The position numbers and the translations under genes are program-made. Positions 35,789-35,814 of a stretch of DNA of 35,814 nt are shown in pieces (positions within the stretch are counted from its first letter, which is position 1; the number at the start of each line of letters is the position of its first letter). The notes beneath the pieces were generated by a model, which saw nothing but the letters and a program-made list of their open reading frames with translations, ran no database searches and was not told the origin of the DNA. The stretch lies in the NCBI RefSeq assembly GCF_013328345.1, contig NZ_JABULX010000039.1:1-35814 (forward strand), in the 5' to 3' direction. The DNA comes from Marinifaba aquimaris. Its GTDB lineage: Bacteria > Pseudomonadota > Gammaproteobacteria > Enterobacterales > Alteromonadaceae.

Positions 35789-35814
35789 CCAAGCTATCTG
35801 TCAGTAGAGCTTGT
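35782..35814 (+). CDS. IS3-family transposase OrfB, first codons only
   Basis: In the -1 frame the bases after the A-run read NITKLSVSRAC up to the window end, the usual start of an IS3-family OrfB ahead of its DDE integrase core. It is probably expressed as an OrfAB fusion by -1 slippage on the A7 run at 35777-35783. The rest is outside the window, so integrity is unknown. Confidence 0.7.

Larger units (their letters stand above)
35346..35814 (+). mobile_element. IS3-family insertion sequence, left part, cut by the window end
   Basis: The element contains orfA and the first codons of orfB, joined through an A-run as in IS3-family elements. A likely left end begins near TGACCCGTCCTGAATAAGG (from 35346), 8 bases after the receptor-remnant terminator. 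The right end is outside the window, so the inverted repeat and target duplication cannot be checked, and the exact left edge is uncertain. Confidence 0.8.

Overview
The window is a chromosomal segment of a low-GC marine gammaproteobacterium. Gene content and codon usage suggest the Alteromonadales, perhaps a Colwelliaceae or Thalassotalea-like organism; this is an inference without a phylogeny. The scaffold is the conserved block known from E. coli as rrnD-yrdA-yrdB-aroE-tsaC-yrdD-smg-dprA-def-fmt-rsmB-trkA. At the left edge a textbook rRNA-type promoter points off the window on the minus strand, matching the expected rrn operon next to yrdA. The ancestral block has been opened in several places by other gene sets.

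Layout. (1) 1-3050: outward rrn promoter, yrdA, then yrdB, aroE, an unknown membrane protein and a group 2 truncated haemoglobin on the minus strand. (2) 3070-10900: a periplasmic thioredoxin-like pair, a divergent CadC-type membrane regulator with TPRs, a chemoreceptor, an unknown small protein, a YqaA/DedA-like protein and a small lipoprotein. (3) 11030-16180: hemF and tsaC, a LexA-controlled umuDC, and purE-purK with a strong terminator. (4) 16200-20980: a Fur-box-preceded operon (PepSY-type membrane protein, DUF2271, DUF4198), an unknown multi-pass membrane protein, and a divergent NarL/DesKR-type two-component system. (5) 20980-28770: the core block resumes with yrdD, smg, dprA and a LysM protein on the minus strand and def, fmt, rsmB and trkA on the plus strand. 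(6) 28770-35814: an accessory locus with a long structured leader, a TonB-dependent receptor (TBDR), two tandem flavin-dependent halogenase-like genes, the 3' remnant of a second TBDR, and the left part of an IS3-family element cut by the window end.

The core genes serve translation (tsaC, def, fmt, rsmB), DNA uptake (dprA), potassium transport (trkA), shikimate, haem and purine synthesis. The most unusual part is the last 7 kb. It couples outer-membrane import to two diverged halogenase paralogues that keep the FAD motif, the catalytic Lys and the Glu, but carry Ala or Gly where the usual WxWxIP motif has Pro. The locus looks eroded: a second receptor survives only as its last 25 codons plus terminator, next to an IS.
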